DNA from: an uncultured Erythrobacter sp.
GTDB lineage: Bacteria; Pseudomonadota; Alphaproteobacteria; Sphingomonadales; Sphingomonadaceae
Length of the DNA stretch: 64,000 nt
Direction of reading: 5' to 3'
Assembly: GCF_947497915.1 (NCBI RefSeq)
Contig: NZ_CANMIJ010000001.1
Span: 845,501-909,500 of the forward strand
The position numbers and the translations under genes are program-made. Position 1 is the first letter of the stretch, and the number at the start of each line of letters is the position of its first letter. Shown here one piece after another: positions 45,722-55,543 of the stretch. The notes below the pieces were generated by a model, which saw only the letters and a program-made list of their open reading frames with translations, searched no databases and was not told where the DNA came from.

Positions 45722-46252
45722 CTATTTCGCTTGGGACGATCCGGATTTGTGCTCCGCCGACTTAAAATCGTCTGGTGACAGGACCAACTGCTCGATAATT
45801 ACCCCATACACAAGGCCCAAGCCTCCCGTTGGTGAAGCTTCGCAAATGCCGCGCGACACCACGGTACATAATTGCCCGTCTTCCCGCGTTATGTCGGCCA
45901 TGAATTGGAAGCTGGAGCCTATTTCCATCGCTCTATTCACTGCTGTTTCGACCGCGTCGCGGTCACTTGGTACGTAGTAGTTTATTGCATCACTCAACGT
46001 GGGTGGCCCTTGGCTGGGATCGCGTCCGTGCAGTCGATATGTTTGGGGTGACCACCATAGTTCGCCGCTAGCAATGTCGAGGCGCCAATGCCCTACTCCG
46101 CCGATCTTCCCCGCCATCCCCAATGTCGACCTGGTCCGATGCAACGCTGCGCGTGCTTCCGATAGCCAGCCCAACACCACTAAAAAAAGGATGATAAATG
46201 CGAGGCTCAAGACAGCTGCGATTGTCGGGTCAATAATTATTGGATCATTCAT
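45722..46252 (-). CDS. Membrane-anchored orphan PAS-domain protein
   Basis: 176 residues from the ATG at 46252. One membrane helix (about 12-35), a short linker, then a PAS_3-like domain (HWRLDIASGELWWSPQTYRLHG, about 55-160) and a stop with no output domain. It looks like a signalling protein that lost, or never had, its kinase or cyclase part; it may regulate a partner by contact. An ATG at 46288 is in frame but less likely. Confidence 0.65.
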   Translation of the reverse strand: MNDPIIIDPTIAAVLSLAFIILFLVVLGWLSEARAALHRTRSTLGMAGKIGGVGHWRLDIASGELWWSPQTYRLHGRDPSQGPPTLSDAINYYVPSDRDAVETAVNRAMEIGSSFQFMADITREDGQLCTVVSRGICEASPTGGLGLVYGVIIEQLVLSPDDFKSAEHKSGSSQAK

Positions 46253-46569
46253 GAGCGCATGTCCGAAATCGAAGTATAGATAGGTCAAAGGGAATACTCT
46301 AGATTATACTCAGTCAAAATAATCAAATTTTCGGGGTATAGTAATTCTAAGCGGGGTCATTGTAATCACAAATTGCCTCTAAATGATGTGGTTACCTCTT
46401 GTCCGGTCGAGAATCCAAACGCCAGATCCTGTCAGTCAGGTAAAAGTGCTTAGCGAACGCTGCATAACAACGAACCAAAGAACTAGTCCAAGGGCCCTAA
46501 GCCAGAAGGGTTTCGACTTGGATCGCGCTGGCTCGGCAACTGGATGTGCTCTCAGAGTATTCTGCACGC
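46253..46569. other. Intergenic region without a recognisable gene
   Basis: Rather AT-rich in its first part, between the PAS protein start and the OmpA terminator. No convincing ribosome site, coding bias or structured RNA was seen; it should hold the PAS gene promoter. Confidence 0.5.
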
Positions 46570-46601
46570 AAAAAAAGGGCGGACCTTGCGGCCCGCCCTT
46601 T
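46570..46601 (-). terminator. Terminator of the OmpA-like gene
   Basis: On the minus strand AAAGGGCGG pairs with CCGCCCTTT and runs into a long T tract. It lies about 30 bases after the stop at 46630. Confidence 0.88.
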
Positions 46602-46629
46602 CTCGTAATTCACAACCAATCCGGTTGGC

Positions 46630-47553
46630 TTAGTTCAAACCGTCAACGCTCTTGCTAACGAGGATGTTCACCGCGACGCGGCGGTTTCGCGACTTGCCGT
46701 ATTCGCTATCATTGTCCGCAGCCGGATCGGACGCGGCCATGCCGGTGGGTGTTAGCATGCGGTATGGCTTCCAACGGCATTCCTGCTGCAGGAAGTTGAC
46801 CACGCGGCCAGCACGTTTTTCGCTGAGCTCTTGGTTCACTTCGTAGCTGCCGGTTGAATCGGTGTAACCGACGACCAAAAGCAGTGCATTGTCCATACCC
46901 TCGGCCTCGGATGCGGCCTGACACAGTTCGCCGCGCGCTTCTGGCGACAGGTTGAACTTACCGCTGTCGAAATAGACGTTGGTCGTGCCTTTGAGATTGT
47001 ATTGATCGATATCGCCAAAACGGCCCCGCAGTGCTTCGGTCGCGGCGGTGTTGGATGTGATCCGCGCGCCTTGCTGTTCGAAACGCTGGTTTGTACCGCT
47101 GCGGATCATCGCAGCCGTTTTCAGGTCTTTGTTGCTCACGCCGATTTCGGTTGCGACCAAGCGATTCGCCCACTCGACCGTTTCAACGCTCACTGGAAGA
47201 CCATTGAGCAGTGCGTCAGAGGTCAAAGCCGTGCGGCCCAGACCAAGAAATCCGCCTTTGGCTTTGATCACGGTGCCGCTGCCAATTGTGACAACAGTGC
47301 TGGTGCCGTTAGCCGAGGTAACCTGAACACGGTCGCCATCGCGCGCTGAAATTAGGCCTTCGATTTCAGGGCCTTCGGTAAGGCCGCTGAGATCCGCTGG
47401 TGGTGAACCTGTGACAGTGGTCAACACGTCACCTTGGGACTGCGCCGAAACGCGAATAGGACCCGCATCTTGCGCTGACAAAGCGGCCGGAACCGCCATC
47501 GAAACTACGGCCACAGCAGCAAGACCACGCGACCTGAGTGAAATCTTTTTCAT
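46630..47553 (-). CDS. OmpA-family outer-membrane/peptidoglycan-binding protein
   Basis: 307 residues from the ATG at 47553. Signal peptide (about 1-28, cleavage after LSAQ/A), an N-terminal beta-rich region of no clear family, and a C-terminal OmpA domain: NVYFDSGKFNLSPEAR, GYTDSTGSYEVNQELSEKRA and NRRVAVNI, which binds diaminopimelate in peptidoglycan. It links envelope and cell wall. No eight-stranded barrel domain is evident. Confidence 0.88.
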   Translation of the reverse strand: MKKISLRSRGLAAVAVVSMAVPAALSAQDAGPIRVSAQSQGDVLTTVTGSPPADLSGLTEGPEIEGLISARDGDRVQVTSANGTSTVVTIGSGTVIKAKGGFLGLGRTALTSDALLNGLPVSVETVEWANRLVATEIGVSNKDLKTAAMIRSGTNQRFEQQGARITSNTAATEALRGRFGDIDQYNLKGTTNVYFDSGKFNLSPEARGELCQAASEAEGMDNALLLVVGYTDSTGSYEVNQELSEKRAGRVVNFLQQECRWKPYRMLTPTGMAASDPAADNDSEYGKSRNRRVAVNILVSKSVDGLN

Positions 47554-47703
47554 TATGTACTCCTTCAAACTCGCCCCGCTATGGCCCCTGACACTTTCAT
47601 TCCGATGAATTTACAAGTGTGAACAGGCTTTCGAGGGGCAATTCGGGTGTCAGTTGCGGCGAACCGTTGATATTCGGCCTGCAGGCATCATCCCGACGAA
47701 GGG

Positions 47704-48396
47704 TCAATCAAAGCCGACGAACCGCATTGCGTCGGCTGGCTCTTTGCGGTGTGTATAGACCGCATTCGCCGGAAAATCGGGGTCAGGCCAACCCATTGCG
47801 ACCGCTTTCATAATAACTTGCGTATCGGGAATGCCGGCATGTTCGCGCACGACGGGGCTTTGCATAATGCCTTGCGAATTGATGACGCAGCCCAGCCCGC
47901 GAGACCATGCTGCATTTACAAGAGCCGTTGTCGCGGCACCGCAATCGAAGGCGGTGTCGTCGCTAGTGCTAAGCTCGCGGTCATACGTCACGATCACGCA
48001 CACGGGGGCATCGAACTGGCGGAATCCACGCAGAACCCAATCTTGCCGCGCTTCTTTATCTTCGCGCTGGATCCCCATTTCGGTGAAGAGCTGTTTGGCG
48101 ACTTCGATCTGACGTTCGCGGTGGACGCCTGCGAACGGTTCGCCCATGCGAAATTCGCGGCTGTCCGGCTCACCGGCCAAAATGCGTTCGGTGTTGCCCT
48201 GGCGGATATTGTCGAGAGGCGCGCCTGTAATCACGTGGAAGTGATACGGCTGAGTGTTCATCGACGAAGGTGAACGCATAGCAAGCGCCAGCACCTCCTC
48301 GATCAGCTCCCGTGAAACAGGCTTGTCGAGGTATCCGCGGATCGATTTGCGCCCGCGCACGACCTCATCAAAAGTCTGATTTTCATTCCCGCCCAT
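47704..48396 (-). CDS. Nitroreductase family FMN oxidoreductase
   Basis: 230 residues. RKSIRGYLDKPVSRELIEEVL and MRSPSSMNTQPYHF bind FMN; AAWSRGLGCVINSQG and MKAVAMGWPD complete the fold. NAD(P)H-dependent reduction of nitro compounds or quinones; natural substrate unknown. Monocistronic by spacing. Confidence 0.9.
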   Translation of the reverse strand: MGGNENQTFDEVVRGRKSIRGYLDKPVSRELIEEVLALAMRSPSSMNTQPYHFHVITGAPLDNIRQGNTERILAGEPDSREFRMGEPFAGVHRERQIEVAKQLFTEMGIQREDKEARQDWVLRGFRQFDAPVCVIVTYDRELSTSDDTAFDCGAATTALVNAAWSRGLGCVINSQGIMQSPVVREHAGIPDTQVIMKAVAMGWPDPDFPANAVYTHRKEPADAMRFVGFD

Positions 48397-48519
48397 GTGT
48401 TTCTCCTAAACTCGGTTTGTTAGTCTGCTAACCGAGAGGAGGGCGGCGGGAAAGGGCTCAATTGTTCGTGCGCGATCACAACGTTGAAATAGCGCTGTAT
48501 CAAAGCAGAATTCATGGCG

Positions 48520-49377
48520 TCATGGTGTGAAAAACGGCCTATCGCCTGCAATCGTAACCCGCTCCATCACCCGGCGTGCGGGGAAGTAATCGGACACGGC
48601 GAGATGCTGGCACACACGGTTATCCCAGAACGCGATTGATCCCGCCTGCCAGCGGAAGCGGCACTGGATTTCGGTATCCGCTGCAGTCTTATAAAGATGC
48701 GCGAGCAGCCATTTGCTTTCATCTTTGGACAGTCCTTCAATATGGCTGGTGAAGGCGGTGTTGACGTAGATCACACGCTCACCGGTTTCAGGGTGCGTGC
48801 GGATCACAGGGTGGCGCATGAGCGGGTATTTATCTTGCAATTCCTCTGGCGTTTTGCCGAGCCGTTTGGAGAACACGCGGCTGATATCATGCACCGCTGT
48901 TAGGCCTTCGCAAAAACGCTTCATCTGGTCAGACAGGCGCTCATAGGCGAGGCGCATGTTGGCGAAACACGTGTCGCCGCCGCAATCTGGCACTTCGCGT
49001 GCGAGCAGTATCGAACCCAGTGACGGTTCCTCTCGCCATGTCACATCGGAGTGCCAGTAGTTTTCTTGACCTCGGCTTTTCGGGCCGTGCGAAATCCGAA
49101 GGACCTCAGGGTTGGGTTGATCCTTCGGCGTGGCCGGATGCACCTCCAAATTGCCGAAATGCCGTGCGAAGGCGATGTGTTGTTCTTGCGTCAATTCTTG
49201 ATCGCGGAAAAAGATCACTCCGTGTTTCAGCAAGGCTGCGCGGATTTGCGCGATCGCATCGCCGATTTCCGAAGCGCCGAGATCAATACCGAGAATTTCA
49301 GCGCCAATTGCCGGTGTCATTGGGCGAACATCCAGCGACCCTGTTTCCAGCGCTGCACGATCAAATGTGGTTGCCAA
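48520..49377 (-). CDS. TauD/TfdA-family Fe(II)/2-oxoglutarate dioxygenase
   Basis: About 286 residues if started at the TTG at 49377, which has GGGAGAGG a few bases upstream; an ATG at 49413 and an internal ATG at 49320 also fit. The iron ligands are His and Asp in NYWHSDVTWREEP and a distal His in NRVCQHLAVSDY; the 2-oxoglutarate Arg lies in PARRVMERVTI. Substrate (taurine, alkylsulfate or another) is unknown; no sulfur genes are near. Confidence 0.88.
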   Translation of the reverse strand: MATTFDRAALETGSLDVRPMTPAIGAEILGIDLGASEIGDAIAQIRAALLKHGVIFFRDQELTQEQHIAFARHFGNLEVHPATPKDQPNPEVLRISHGPKSRGQENYWHSDVTWREEPSLGSILLAREVPDCGGDTCFANMRLAYERLSDQMKRFCEGLTAVHDISRVFSKRLGKTPEELQDKYPLMRHPVIRTHPETGERVIYVNTAFTSHIEGLSKDESKWLLAHLYKTAADTEIQCRFRWQAGSIAFWDNRVCQHLAVSDYFPARRVMERVTIAGDRPFFTP

Positions 49378-49423
49378 ATTGCCTCTCCCTCGCGGGAGGT
49401 TGTGCGCGATCATATCGCGCGGA

Positions 49424-50644
49424 TCAAGCAGCCTTGGCGAGTTCCATATCGAGGCGGTCCCAAATCTCGACCAGAGCCTCTGTCAGCTCGTCCATCATTT
49501 CCTCTGTGTGATGTGGGCCAGGCGTGAAGCGCAGACGCTCTGTGCCGCGCGGGACGGTTGGAAAATTGATTGGCTGCACATAGACACCGTATTCAGCCAG
49601 CAGAACGTCGCTGATCTTCTTTGCGCGCACGGGGTCGCCAACCATCAGCGGCACGATATGCGTAACGCTGTCCATGACGGGCAGCCCAGCTTCGGCGAAT
49701 TTTAGTTTGAGCATCGCTGCGGCTTGCTGCTGCGCGTTGCGCTCGACATTGCTCTCTTTGAGATGTTTGACCGAGGCAAGAACGCCCGCGACCAGAACCG
49801 GCGATAGCGATGTCGTAAAGATGAAGCCGGGCGCATAGGAGCGGATGCAGTCGATCACTCGGGTGCTGGATGCGATGTATCCGCCCATCACACCGAACGC
49901 TTTGCCCAGAGTTCCTTCGATAATGTCGATCCGGTGCGCAGCATTGTCACGCTCTGAAATGCCGCCGCCATTCTCGCCGTACATGCCAACGGCGTGGACT
50001 TCATCGATATACGTTAGTGCGTTGTATTTCTCGGCAAGGTCGCAAATCGTATGGATAGGGGCAACGTCTCCGTCCATCGAATAGACGCTTTCAAAGGCGA
50101 TGACTTTCGGCGCGTCGGGGTCTTCGGCGGCCAGCATTTCTTCGAGATGCGCCATATCATTGTGGCGGAACACGCGCTTTTCACAGCCAGAATTGCGGAT
50201 ACCCGCGATCATGCTGGCGTGGTTGAGCGCGTCGGAGAAAATCACACAGCCCGGCAGCAATTTGCCAAGCGTCGATAGGGTTGCATCGTTCGAGACGTAT
50301 CCGCTGGTAAAAGTCAGCGCGCCTTCTTTGCCGTGCAATTCGGCGAGCTCTTTTTCGAGCTCAACGTGAAGATGCGTGTTGCCGCCGATATTGCGCGTGC
50401 CGCCTGAACCGGCGCCGACATCATGCAGCGCCTCTTCCATCGCACCGATGACTTTTTCGTGCTGTCCCATGCAAAGGTAATCGTTGGAGCACCAGACAGT
50501 GATTGGTTTTGGCCCGTTATGTCCGTGGAAACAGCGCGCATTGGGGTACGCGCCTTTGTTGCGCATGATGTCGATAAACACCCGGTAGCGGCCTTCTTCG
50601 TGAAGGCGGTCAATCGCGGTGTCGAAAATCTGATCGTAGTTCAC
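49424..50644 (-). CDS. hemA: 5-Aminolevulinate synthase
   Basis: 406 residues from the GTG at 50644 ([20 protein letters not shown]), the usual alphaproteobacterial N-terminus; an ATG at 50716 is in frame but lacks homology. PLP enzyme condensing glycine and succinyl-CoA, the first step of haem synthesis. [43 protein letters not shown] and the PLP-lysine region EGTLGKAFG are all present. Confidence 0.96.
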   Translation of the reverse strand: MNYDQIFDTAIDRLHEEGRYRVFIDIMRNKGAYPNARCFHGHNGPKPITVWCSNDYLCMGQHEKVIGAMEEALHDVGAGSGGTRNIGGNTHLHVELEKELAELHGKEGALTFTSGYVSNDATLSTLGKLLPGCVIFSDALNHASMIAGIRNSGCEKRVFRHNDMAHLEEMLAAEDPDAPKVIAFESVYSMDGDVAPIHTICDLAEKYNALTYIDEVHAVGMYGENGGGISERDNAAHRIDIIEGTLGKAFGVMGGYIASSTRVIDCIRSYAPGFIFTTSLSPVLVAGVLASVKHLKESNVERNAQQQAAAMLKLKFAEAGLPVMDSVTHIVPLMVGDPVRAKKISDVLLAEYGVYVQPINFPTVPRGTERLRFTPGPHHTEEMMDELTEALVEIWDRLDMELAKAA

Positions 50645-50760
50645 GGGGCTTTCTCGTGCGTCTTGAATACGTAAAGGCCCGCTTGGGCAGTGATCAATAG
50701 CGCTAGAACTAGGCAATCGGTTCCCCGTTTGCCACCGCGATCTTTGCGAGCGACTCGCAG

Positions 50761-51558
50761 TTAGAATGCGCGCAAATCTTCAAGGCCGTATTTGGCAAGA
50801 GCTGGCGCGAGTGATGTGAAGTTTTCAAGCGGGCCTGTTGTGACGGCAAAATCGGGCTGGGCGCGCTCAAATTGTTGCCCCTGTGTCAGCGAAACGATCC
50901 GCCTCGCGATACCTTCTGCCCCATCGATAAACTGCACGTTTTTACCAATCGCTAGGGCCAATTCTTCGCGCAACAAGGGAAAGTGCGTGCAGGCAAGCAC
51001 CACGGTATCGAGGTTCTCTGCGCCGGGTTTCGCCAGAAGACCTGCAACCGCCGCTTCGATATCCGCTTGATTGACGGCATGCCCGCGCATTTTGGCCTCG
51101 GCCGGGTCGACCAGGCCGGGGGCAGCGTGCCGCAGCAGAATTTTGCCGCCTGCAAAGTCGCGTTCGAGATTGTCGACATAGGTCTGACGGATCGTTGCCT
51201 CTGTGCCGAGTAGCCCGATTGTGCCGCTTTTGGTAAGCGCGGCAGCGGGCTTGATCGCAGGCACGGTGCCGACAACCGAAATTTCCAGCACATCGCGGAC
51301 CATACCCAGCGCAATCGTGCTCGCCGTGTTGCAGGCAATACAGATCAGGCGGGGGCGATACCGCTCCGCCATCCGGCCCAGCAATCCGCACACCCGCGCA
51401 GCGACCTCTGCTTCGCTTTTCGTGCCGTATGGCAGGCCAGCCTGATCGGCTGCGAAGACGACCGGAGCTTCCGGCAAAACTTGGCGCAACTCGCCCAACA
51501 CCGACAATCCGCCGACGCCGGTATCAAGGATTAAGATCGGAGAGGATGGATCGGTAAT
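50761..51558 (-). CDS. murI: Glutamate racemase without a standard start codon
   Basis: Makes D-glutamate for peptidoglycan. Catalytic cysteines sit in [10 protein letters not shown] and [10 protein letters not shown]. The N-terminal DTGVGGLSV motif, with the catalytic Asp, is encoded at 51499-51525, upstream of the first TTG (51507). Between that motif and the upstream in-frame TAA there is no ATG, GTG or TTG. The ATT at 51558 (reading [12 protein letters not shown]) gives a normal 265-residue enzyme. Either ATT is used, or the real initiator was changed by mutation or sequencing error. Confidence 0.88.
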   Translation of the reverse strand: MTDPSSPILILDTGVGGLSVLGELRQVLPEAPVVFAADQAGLPYGTKSEAEVAARVCGLLGRMAERYRPRLICIACNTASTIALGMVRDVLEISVVGTVPAIKPAAALTKSGTIGLLGTEATIRQTYVDNLERDFAGGKILLRHAAPGLVDPAEAKMRGHAVNQADIEAAVAGLLAKPGAENLDTVVLACTHFPLLREELALAIGKNVQFIDGAEGIARRIVSLTQGQQFERAQPDFAVTTGPLENFTSLAPALAKYGLEDLRAF

Positions 51559-51665
51559 GGCTCTATTTATCCGGTGTGATCTTGCCGCCTTGCGGTCTAT
51601 TACTTAGGCACAGGGAAATGTGAAGTCGGCAATCGTAACGCCGGATGTTCAAACAAAGGGCCAAG

Positions 51666-52247
51666 ATGGAACCGATTTACGCTGCATTGCTGGGTTTTCT
51701 GCTGGGATCTGTGCCGTTCGGTCTAATCCTGACAAGAGCGGCTGGCCTGGGCGATGTGCGCGATATTGGTAGCGGCAGTATCGGCGCGACCAATGTTCTA
51801 CGCACCGGCAACAAAGGGCTCGCTGCGGCGACTGTCTTGCTGGATGCAGCAAAGGGCGCGGTGCCTGTTTTGCTCGCACGGCATTTCTTGCCGGGCACAG
51901 AAGGGATCGCGGCGGTCGCAGCGGTTGCAGGGCATTGTTTTACGCCGTGGCTGAAATTCAAAGGGGGCAAGGGGTTTGCAACGGCGGCTGGCGTCTTGTT
52001 GGCTCTTGCGTGGCCGGCAATGCTGGTCTGCGCGGCGATTTGGGCCGCGACGCTTGCGATTAGCCGTATTTCGTCTGTTTCATCGATGGCCACAGTGGTC
52101 GCCGCGCCGATTGCTGCTTGGCTGATGGGCTACCCTACTGTTGTCCTGCCGCTCATTGGAATTGCAGCTATCGTGATTGTCCAGCACCGCGCTAATATCG
52201 GGCGGCTGATGCGGGGCGAGGAACCCAAGGTCGGCAGCAAAAAGTGA
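51666..52247 (+). CDS. plsY: Acyl-phosphate:glycerol-3-phosphate acyltransferase
   Basis: 193 residues with about five transmembrane helices, from the ATG at 51666. GSVPFGLILTR, DIGSGSIGATNVLRTG, FKGGKGFATAAG and a C-terminal HRANIGRLMRGEE are the conserved loops. It makes lysophosphatidate at the inner membrane. Its TGA overlaps the dprA GTG by four bases. Confidence 0.95.
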   Translation: MEPIYAALLGFLLGSVPFGLILTRAAGLGDVRDIGSGSIGATNVLRTGNKGLAAATVLLDAAKGAVPVLLARHFLPGTEGIAAVAAVAGHCFTPWLKFKGGKGFATAAGVLLALAWPAMLVCAAIWAATLAISRISSVSSMATVVAAPIAAWLMGYPTVVLPLIGIAAIVIVQHRANIGRLMRGEEPKVGSKK

Positions 52248-53362
52248 GCGGTACGCTTTCTCAAGCAGAAGCCTTTGCCCGCATCCGCTTGCTGCGGTCG
52301 CCCAATATCGGCCCGATCAGCTACGCCCAATCGCTCGCCCGGTTCGGCACCGCCGCAGAGGCGATTGAGGCTCTGCCAGAGCTCGGAAGCCGAGGAAAAC
52401 GATCCTACAAAGCCGCGCCAGTTGGCCGCATCGAAGCCGAAGTTGCAGGCGTGCGTAAAGCCGGTGCGCGATACCTGTTTCATGATCAGCCTGACTATCC
52501 CGAACTGCTCGCGCAGTTGGAAAGCGCGCCGCCGATCATCACGTGCCGGGGCAATCTGGCGCTTGCATCTGAGCCTTGCGTGGCGATGGTCGGCGCGCGC
52601 AATGCCAGCGCCGCTGCCGTCAAACTGGCGCGCGAATTTGCCAGCGCGTTGGCGGATGCGGGATTTACGGTCGTATCGGGGCTCGCTCGCGGGATTGACG
52701 GGGCCAGTCATGAGGGTGCCTTTCCGAGGACGATCGGCGTCATCGCGAGCGGGATCGACATCGCTTATCCTCCGCAGCACACCGATTTGCAGGAGCGGAT
52801 CGCCAAGGAAGGTCTGCTGATCGCCGAACAGCCGCCCGGCACAGAGCCGCGCGGCCGCCATTTCCCCAGCCGCAACCGCATTATTGCAGGGCTGGCGAGC
52901 GGCACTTTGGTCGTGGAAGCCGCGCCCAAATCGGGCACGCTCATCACCGCGCGATTGGCAGGCGAGGCGGGCAGAGAGGTTATGGCCATCCCCGGATCGC
53001 CGCTCGATACAAGATCGCTGGGTTGCAACCAATTGATCCGCGACGGGGCTGTGCTTGTGCAAAGCCCCGAGGAAGTGATTGAACTGCTGCAAAGTTTCAC
53101 TGGAGCGCCAAGGTCGACGTTCCGCGTGGCCGAAGACAGCGCGGATTTCGATTACCGCGAATTGGCCGACGTGAGCGCATCAGACAGCGCCGATGCAGTA
53201 TCAGGCCTGCTTTCTACAGCGCCGATTTCGGTGGATGAATTGATCCGGCAATCGGGCGCGAGCGCAGCTAATGTTCATATGGCACTGCTCGAGCTGGAGA
53301 TTGCGGGGGAATTGGAACGGCATTCCGGTGGACTGGTCAGCCTGAACGGGGCACAAAACTAA
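52244..53362 (+). CDS. dprA: DNA-processing protein A
   Basis: 372 residues, GTG start. Loads RecA onto incoming single-stranded DNA in natural transformation. Rossmann-like core: MVGARNASAAAVKLARE, VVSGLARGIDGASHEGA, GTLVVEAAPKSGTLITAR and IPGSPLDTRSLGCNQLIRDGA; the C-terminal winged helix (ISVDELIRQSG) follows. Coupled to plsY by overlap. Confidence 0.95.
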   Translation: MSGTLSQAEAFARIRLLRSPNIGPISYAQSLARFGTAAEAIEALPELGSRGKRSYKAAPVGRIEAEVAGVRKAGARYLFHDQPDYPELLAQLESAPPIITCRGNLALASEPCVAMVGARNASAAAVKLAREFASALADAGFTVVSGLARGIDGASHEGAFPRTIGVIASGIDIAYPPQHTDLQERIAKEGLLIAEQPPGTEPRGRHFPSRNRIIAGLASGTLVVEAAPKSGTLITARLAGEAGREVMAIPGSPLDTRSLGCNQLIRDGAVLVQSPEEVIELLQSFTGAPRSTFRVAEDSADFDYRELADVSASDSADAVSGLLSTAPISVDELIRQSGASAANVHMALLELEIAGELERHSGGLVSLNGAQN

Positions 53363-53390
53363 GTCATCGAATTCAGGGGATAATCGGACA

Positions 53391-54110
53391 ATGAAGAAAG
53401 AGCTGACGCTCACCAATTTGCTCAATCAAACACTGGCCGAGCTGACCGGAAATGCCCGCATTGTCGGTATTTTTGTGGCGCTCATAGTGCCGATCAGCGG
53501 ATTGTTCGGATGGGTCGCAGTCGCAGGCGGGGAGGCATCCACCGAGTTTGGATTGAACTTAGGGTCGACGACAAACTTGCTTGCGCTTGGCGCAGGATTG
53601 CTGGCTCTCTATTTAGTCTCTTTCGTCATCAGCATTGCGCTGACCTATTGGTTCTCAGCCGCCCTCATGGAGCGGGACCCAGCGCCTGGATTTAGCCGGA
53701 TTTGGCCGTGGGTGGGCGTTTACATTCTTTTGATATTCGGCATTTTCTTCGGCTTTGTCCTGCTCGTCGTTCCCGGCGTCATTCTGCTCGTCCGTTGGAC
53801 ACTGGTGCTGCCGCTGGTGATTGAAGGAAAAATGCCAGCGATGGATGCTTTCAGCGAAAGCTGGCAGCGGACAAGTGGATATGGCTGGTCGATATTCGGG
53901 TTGCTCGTGATTGCGATTGTCGTGTTCCTCGTCCTGACCGGAATTGTGAGCGGCGTCACGTCTTTGCTTGGCGGTGCAGCGTCTATTCCCAGTATCGCAT
54001 TGCAAGCCGTGCTCGATTCATTCAGCTCAGCGGTGTTCGCCGCGATTGCTGTTGCTGCATGGCGGCTTTCCTCGGACGAAACCGAAGCAGCCGCAGAGGT
54101 CTTTGGATAA
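53391..54110 (+). CDS. Multi-pass membrane protein, first of three tandem paralogues
   Basis: 239 residues, about six hydrophobic segments. VVPGVILLVRWTLVLPLVI and the C-terminal WRLSSDETEAAAEVFG are shared in form with the next two genes. It recalls the membrane domain found with glycerophosphodiester phosphodiesterases, without any enzyme domain. Follows dprA by 28 bases. Function unknown. Confidence 0.75.
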   Translation: MKKELTLTNLLNQTLAELTGNARIVGIFVALIVPISGLFGWVAVAGGEASTEFGLNLGSTTNLLALGAGLLALYLVSFVISIALTYWFSAALMERDPAPGFSRIWPWVGVYILLIFGIFFGFVLLVVPGVILLVRWTLVLPLVIEGKMPAMDAFSESWQRTSGYGWSIFGLLVIAIVVFLVLTGIVSGVTSLLGGAASIPSIALQAVLDSFSSAVFAAIAVAAWRLSSDETEAAAEVFG

Positions 54111-54114
54111 GCAG

Positions 54115-54801
54115 ATGGCGTATGTGCAACAACGCACCGCCACGACTGGCGAACTGGTAAGCGATACGTTCGATGTGCTGGGCGCAAGCCGCCGAGAAAT
54201 CGCCATTTATTTGGCGGCGTTTGGAGCGATTGGCCTGCTCCTCGCGGTTGATGTGCTCGAAGGGTTTTTGTCTACGATCAGTTTCCTGATCTATTTCCCC
54301 GCGCAATATTGGCTGTGCCGCCAGATGCTAACACGCGCTGGGCTCACCCATGATGACCGGTTTCGAGTGTTCAGCTTTTTCGGGATGGCGATAATCCTGG
54401 GTCTTGCGATCATGGTCGGCTTTAACGTCTTCTGGATTCCCGGCATTCTGCTTGGCGCGAAGTGGGTGATGGCGCCGTGCTATCTTGTCGCGGGCAAAGG
54501 CAATCTGTTCGACGCCATTGGAGAGGCGTGGCGAGCGAGCGACGGCAACACGTTGTCGATGTCGCTGGCATACACCGCGATTGGAGTGATCGGGATCGTG
54601 GTATTCTGGGGTGTGATTGTTGTCGCAACTCTCACCGGGAGCACCTTTTTCGAAAGCAATGATATGGTCGGCAACCCGATTGCAGGCCTTTTCTTTTCAT
54701 TCTCGCTCAACGTCGTTCCGATTATGATGATGGCCCTATCGATAGCGGCCTACCGCTTGCTATCTGATGAGATGGAAGACCTGACGGAAGTGTTTGCATG
54801 A
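54115..54801 (+). CDS. Multi-pass membrane protein, second paralogue
   Basis: 228 residues from the ATG at 54115, four bases after the previous stop. IPGILLGAKWVMAPCYLVAGKG mirrors the middle motif of its neighbours and the end is YRLLSDEMEDLTEVFA. Likely same complex or membrane role as the flanking paralogues. Confidence 0.75.
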   Translation: MAYVQQRTATTGELVSDTFDVLGASRREIAIYLAAFGAIGLLLAVDVLEGFLSTISFLIYFPAQYWLCRQMLTRAGLTHDDRFRVFSFFGMAIILGLAIMVGFNVFWIPGILLGAKWVMAPCYLVAGKGNLFDAIGEAWRASDGNTLSMSLAYTAIGVIGIVVFWGVIVVATLTGSTFFESNDMVGNPIAGLFFSFSLNVVPIMMMALSIAAYRLLSDEMEDLTEVFA

Positions 54802-55469
54802 GCCAAACGGATACCGACGCGCTGTCTTTTCTGGCTTCAGAGCAAATTCGTTTGCTGCGCGCCGGTATTGTGTGGCTGTTCGCCTATGTCTTAATCTATT
54901 CGGCCGGGTTTTCGGTAATCGATATCTACGCTTCCGAAGAGAGTCCTTGGTATCTTGTCTTCGGAATTTTCACATGGCTCTTTGGCTATAAATTATTGGT
55001 CGGGCTGATGCAAAAGGGCGGGTATCTGTCTAATAATTCTCTTTCTGGGCTGGGGGTATATTTCGGACTAAGCCTGATGGTCGGTATCGGCGCTTTGATC
55101 GGAGCGGTCTTGTTCCTGCTTCCTGGCGTATATCTCGCGCTTCGGTGGCAGGCATCTTATCCATTCGCTATCGCAACCGGCGCAGGTGTCGGTGATGCTA
55201 TGAAATGGAGCTGGCAGAAAAGTGCCGCTTTTCAAAGACCCCTTTTCACCACGTTCTTGCCGCCGCTCCTCTTTTATTGCGCCGCTTTCGCAGCCTTCAT
55301 GCTTTACGATTTTAACTACGAAAGCGTGACGGATGCGGGCTATGCGCTGATCACCATCGGCCTAAACCTATTTACGGCTATTGGCTTCGCATGGTTCACA
55401 TTGCTCAGCGTTGCGGTATATGGCCTGCTTTCCAATCGGATGAGCGATGTTACACAAACATTCGAATGA
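54798..55469 (+). CDS. Multi-pass membrane protein, third paralogue
   Basis: 223 residues. ATG overlaps the previous stop by four bases. LLPGVYLALRWQASYPFAI and the C-terminal YGLLSNRMSDVTQTFE match the other two in position. The trio is one translationally coupled unit, ending 74 bases before topA. Confidence 0.75.
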   Translation: MSQTDTDALSFLASEQIRLLRAGIVWLFAYVLIYSAGFSVIDIYASEESPWYLVFGIFTWLFGYKLLVGLMQKGGYLSNNSLSGLGVYFGLSLMVGIGALIGAVLFLLPGVYLALRWQASYPFAIATGAGVGDAMKWSWQKSAAFQRPLFTTFLPPLLFYCAAFAAFMLYDFNYESVTDAGYALITIGLNLFTAIGFAWFTLLSVAVYGLLSNRMSDVTQTFE

Positions 55470-55543
55470 TCACTTGACGCTTTACGGATGACGCCCCCAC
55501 TCTCGCGCATACGTACACGTGTAGGGACACAGACCAGAACACC

